From contig NZ_QFFZ01000008.1 in the NCBI RefSeq assembly GCF_004369225.1, positions 1-64,000 on the forward strand: a DNA stretch of 64,000 nucleotides, in the 5' to 3' direction. This DNA is from Pelotomaculum propionicicum (GTDB lineage: Bacteria; Bacillota; Desulfotomaculia; Desulfotomaculales; Pelotomaculaceae). Shown here one piece after another: positions 61,993-64,000 of the stretch (the stretch's first letter is position 1; each line of letters begins with the position of its first letter). A program made the translations under genes and the position numbers. Below the pieces are notes generated by a model, which saw only the letters and a list, made by a program, of their open reading frames with translations, was not told the DNA's origin and searched no databases.

Positions 61993-62406
61993 ATGGGTAA
62001 AAATATTTCAGGGGACCTTGAGTTAGGTGCGGCCTATGGTCCGCAGGATGAGCAAGAAACCCTGGCAGACAGAAAAAAGGCGGAAGAAGAGGCTTACCGG
62101 TCAGGCAGGAATACAGGCTATCACCAGGGGTACTGCCTGGGGTTTGAGTCTGGGTATGAAAAAGGCTATTCCGAGGGCAGCACCCTCGGGTATAATAATG
62201 GTTTCCTGGCAGCCCTGGGGCTGGGTGAGGACAGCCCCGCCCCAGGGAAAACACTTGAAATTTATGTTATCCAGGCTCTGCAAAAATTAATCGTCCAGGG
62301 GCAGGCCAGGCTGCTGCTTTCAGGCTGTGCCGCCCAAGAAGCGAAAATACTGCTGAAACTGGTGCAGATAGATGCCGCTGTAGCTAAAAAAGGATTGAAA
62401 ATTTAG
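61993..62406 (+). CDS. GX3-repeat protein of unknown function
   Basis: About 137 residues. Between residues 35 and 72, Gly recurs every fourth position with Tyr beside it (SGRNTGYHQGYCLGFESGYE then KGYSEGSTLGYNNGFLAALG). This is the deca-GX3 helix-dimer motif known from Yae1-like proteins. The remainder is short and helical. ATG 61993 is behind AGGGCGG. Function unknown; dimerisation through the GX3 helix is expected. Confidence 0.65.
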   Translation: MGKNISGDLELGAAYGPQDEQETLADRKKAEEEAYRSGRNTGYHQGYCLGFESGYEKGYSEGSTLGYNNGFLAALGLGEDSPAPGKTLEIYVIQALQKLIVQGQARLLLSGCAAQEAKILLKLVQIDAAVAKKGLKI

Positions 62407-62615
62407 ATTGTTAATATTTAACACCCTTCACTAATTTTAAGTGAAATCTAATTTCCACTAGAACACGGCCAGTTCTGTTTATAATATCCCATATCCGTTA
62501 AATTTACCGGCTTTGCCAGACTGAACTATTTACGGTTATATTAGGCTTGTACAAAAATTACCTTTGTACAAGCTTTGCTTTTTCCGAATTCAGCAACTGG
62601 TTGCTTAATCAAAAA
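62407..62615. other. Intergenic region upstream of the c-di-AMP riboswitch
   Basis: TTGCCA-N18-TATATT (62513-62542) is a plausible promoter. Just behind it GCTTGTACAAA-N7-TTTGTACAAGC (62545-62573) is an 11-bp perfect inverted repeat followed by TTTGCTTTTT, either a terminator of the gene before or an operator. No gene is supported. Confidence 0.5.
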
Positions 62616-62826
62616 AAAGCCGAATCCTAAAATCACTTAGGTACGGAGGGCCCAATTTCAGGGGTGAATCCATTTGGTCGTTTGTCGTTGGACGTTGGTC
62701 GTTGGGCTGCTTGTTGGAATTCGCTTTAGCGAATTCCTTCTATCCACCAACCACTAACCACCAACCACCAACCACCCAAACGGTAGGGTTGTCTTTTACC
62801 GAACCCGTCAGCTAACTCCGGAGGCT
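62616..62826 (+). promoter_or_regulatory. c-di-AMP riboswitch (ydaO/yuaA type)
   Basis: The conserved elements appear in order: GCCGAATCC (62619), GGTACGGAGG (62640), GGGGTGAATC (62661), GTAGGG (62783) and GAACCCGTCAGCTAACTCCG then GAGGC (to 62825). This matches the ydaO aptamer from memory, with no missing block. The gene behind it is a secreted CAP-domain protein, consistent with ydaO switches that control cell-wall proteins. One peripheral stem is replaced by a 100-nt repeat. Confidence 0.93.
62677..62776. repeat. GTCGTTGG hairpin repeat inside the riboswitch
   Basis: The left arm repeats GTCGTTGG/ACGTTGG units; the right arm carries CCACCAACCACTAACCACC units; the centre is the perfect hairpin GGAATTCGCTTTAGCGAATT (62716-62737). 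It takes the place of a short peripheral stem of the aptamer, leaving all conserved segments intact. Confidence 0.85.
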
Positions 62827-62847
62827 AAAAAAGAAAGGGGAAGTGTT

Positions 62848-64000
62848 ATGAGATTCCGTTCGAAGAGTATTACGACTGGTTTCATTGTTACCATTTTCCT
62901 TTTTCTGTGCTTTTTATCTTTAGGCTTCATGGCCCCTGCCAACGCGTCCGCTGCGGCCACAGCGGACGAGCAGCAGATGCTGAGCCTGATTAACCAGGCC
63001 AGAAGCAGCGCCGGACTTGATCCCCTGGTGTATGACGCGACCCTCTCGAGCCTGGCCCGGGCCAAAGCTATGGATATGGCTACCAACAACTATTTCAGCC
63101 ATACTTCACCCACTTACGGTTCAGCCTTTGACATGTTGAAGAAAGCTGGTATTCAGTACCTCTACGCCGGCGAAAACCTGGCCAAAGCATCTTCGGTGAG
63201 TTCGGCCCACAGTGCCTTGATGTCTTCCAGCGGTCACCGGGCAAACATACTCAGCAAGAATTTTGACAGGGTTGGTTTGGGAATTGTTACCCAGGGTTCC
63301 AGAAAGATTGTTGTGCAGATGTTTACCGGCGGACAAAAAACCGTTGCCACTACTCCGACAACCACACCGACAACCACACCGACAACCACAACAAGTGGTT
63401 TGAACGTGGACGAGCAGACCATGTTTAACCTGATCAACCAGGAACGTGCCAAAGCGGGATTAAAACCTCTGCAGATAGACATGACCCTGGTTAAGTTAGC
63501 CCGGCTGAAAGCTCAGGATATGATTGACAAGGGCTATTTCAGCCATACCTCTCCCACTTACGGGTCGCCTTTTGACATGATGAAGTCGTACGGGGTCCGG
63601 TACAGCTATGCCGGGGAGAACCTGGCGGGGGCAGGCACGGTACAGAGCGCCCATACCAACCTGATGAATTCGTCAGGACACCGTGCCAACATTCTCAACA
63701 CCAACTACACTAAAGTGGGAATTGGTGTAGTGAGCGGCGGTCCTTACGGCAAGATGTTTGTTCAGATGTTTATCAAGCCCCTGACAACAACGACGACTAC
63801 ACCAACAACACCAACGACACCAACAACACCAACGACACCAACAACACCAACAACACCAACCCAGACTAACAGCGGGTTGAGCGCGGACGAGCAGACCATG
63901 TTTAACCTGGTCAACCAGGAACGCACCAGCGCGGGGTTAAAACCCCTGCAAATAGATATGACTCTGGTCAAACTGGCCAGAATGAAAGCTCAGGATATGA
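62848..64000 (+). CDS. Secreted multi-CAP-domain protein (runs off the window end)
   Basis: At least 384 residues, open at the window end. A signal peptide (ITTGFIVTIFLFLCFLSLGF then MAPANASAA) leads into CAP domain 1 (about 41-170), a Thr/Pro linker, CAP domain 2 (about 190-310), a longer PTT linker and the start of a third CAP domain. Each carries the YkwD pattern (LINQARSSAGLDPLVYD; ARAKAMDMATNNYFSHTSPT; SSGHRANILS). The second and third are more alike than the first. ATG 62848 has AAAGGGGAAG in front. The riboswitch upstream ties its expression to c-di-AMP and so to the state of the wall. Confidence 0.92.
   Translation, partial: MRFRSKSITTGFIVTIFLFLCFLSLGFMAPANASAAATADEQQMLSLINQARSSAGLDPLVYDATLSSLARAKAMDMATNNYFSHTSPTYGSAFDMLKKAGIQYLYAGENLAKASSVSSAHSALMSSSGHRANILSKNFDRVGLGIVTQGSRKIVVQMFTGGQKTVATTPTTTPTTTPTTTTSGLNVDEQTMFNLINQERAKAGLKPLQIDMTLVKLARLKAQDMIDKGYFSHTSPTYGSPFDMMKSYGVRYSYAGENLAGAGTVQSAHTNLMNSSGHRANILNTNYTKVGIGVVSGGPYGKMFVQMFIKPLTTTTTTPTTPTTPTTPTTPTTPTTPTQTNSGLSADEQTMFNLVNQERTSAGLKPLQIDMTLVKLARMKAQDM

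Overview
The window looks like a chromosomal segment of a spore-forming, anaerobic Firmicute of the Desulfotomaculum/Pelotomaculum (Peptococcaceae) kind. The evidence is the sporulation genes (a bofA-like gene, a gin/csfB-like gene, yaaT, yabG), a large Bacillus-type SRP RNA, a T-box leader on metG, a c-di-AMP (ydaO-type) riboswitch, many TTG/GTG starts with strong GGAGG sites, and a ferredoxin-dependent 2-oxoacid oxidoreductase operon. The species assignment is inference; no 16S gene is present.

The left half (1-34 kb) is a mosaic of complete genes and gene debris. An N-terminally broken RQC-type protein is followed by a SWIM/SNF2 helicase pair (ywqB/ywqA-like), then a possible structured RNA that may be HEARO/IscB-omega-RNA related, and a stretch of gene stubs. 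Next come a Cys-less double rhodanese, a truncated MFS transporter, asnS, a lepB pseudogene with an internal deletion, a solo HicB, a cytosolic BtuF-like protein, a MarR regulator beside an ArsC/Spx stub, tex and an ankyrin protein. Two TetR-controlled RND efflux loci follow. The first (adaptor-pump-patatin) carries three copies of the same palindromic operator. The second (pump-adaptor) has its own candidate operator. Between them lie stubs of a methyltransferase, an MBL-fold hydrolase and a membrane segment. Then come a zinc-ribbon protein and a Ser/Thr kinase in one frame separated by a single TGA, recQ, a PQQ-type propeller lipoprotein-like protein and an SLH-domain protein.

The right half (35.6-61 kb) follows the familiar Bacillus oriC-proximal order: tRNA-Ser, SRP RNA, dnaX, ybaB, recR, bofA, gin, yaaO-like decarboxylase, tmk, holB, yaaT, yabA, rsmI, abrB, metG, tatD, yabE, rsmA, yabG. 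Lineage-specific insertions interrupt it: a Phd/RelE-type toxin-antitoxin pair, a P-loop ATPase plus four-subunit 2-oxoacid:ferredoxin oxidoreductase, cobO, a UPF0158 gene, ykuK and a glycosyltransferase. The window ends with a trypsin-like protein, two uncharacterised genes and a CAP-domain secreted protein behind a c-di-AMP riboswitch; this last gene runs off the edge.

The most unusual signal is intergenic. Several unrelated families of long imperfect hairpins share one architecture: a short motif is repeated in tandem in the left arm and its complement is repeated in the right arm. They comprise four copies of a GACAGGATTWACAGGATT element, one TTCAGAATTCAG element, one GTGGGACGTGAGA element that supplies the stop codon of yabA, and one GTCGTTGG element inserted in a peripheral stem of the c-di-AMP riboswitch. 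Separately, a 215-nt palindromic element with 17-bp perfect ends sits between two near-identical terminators at 58.2-58.5 kb and may be an independently terminated structured RNA.
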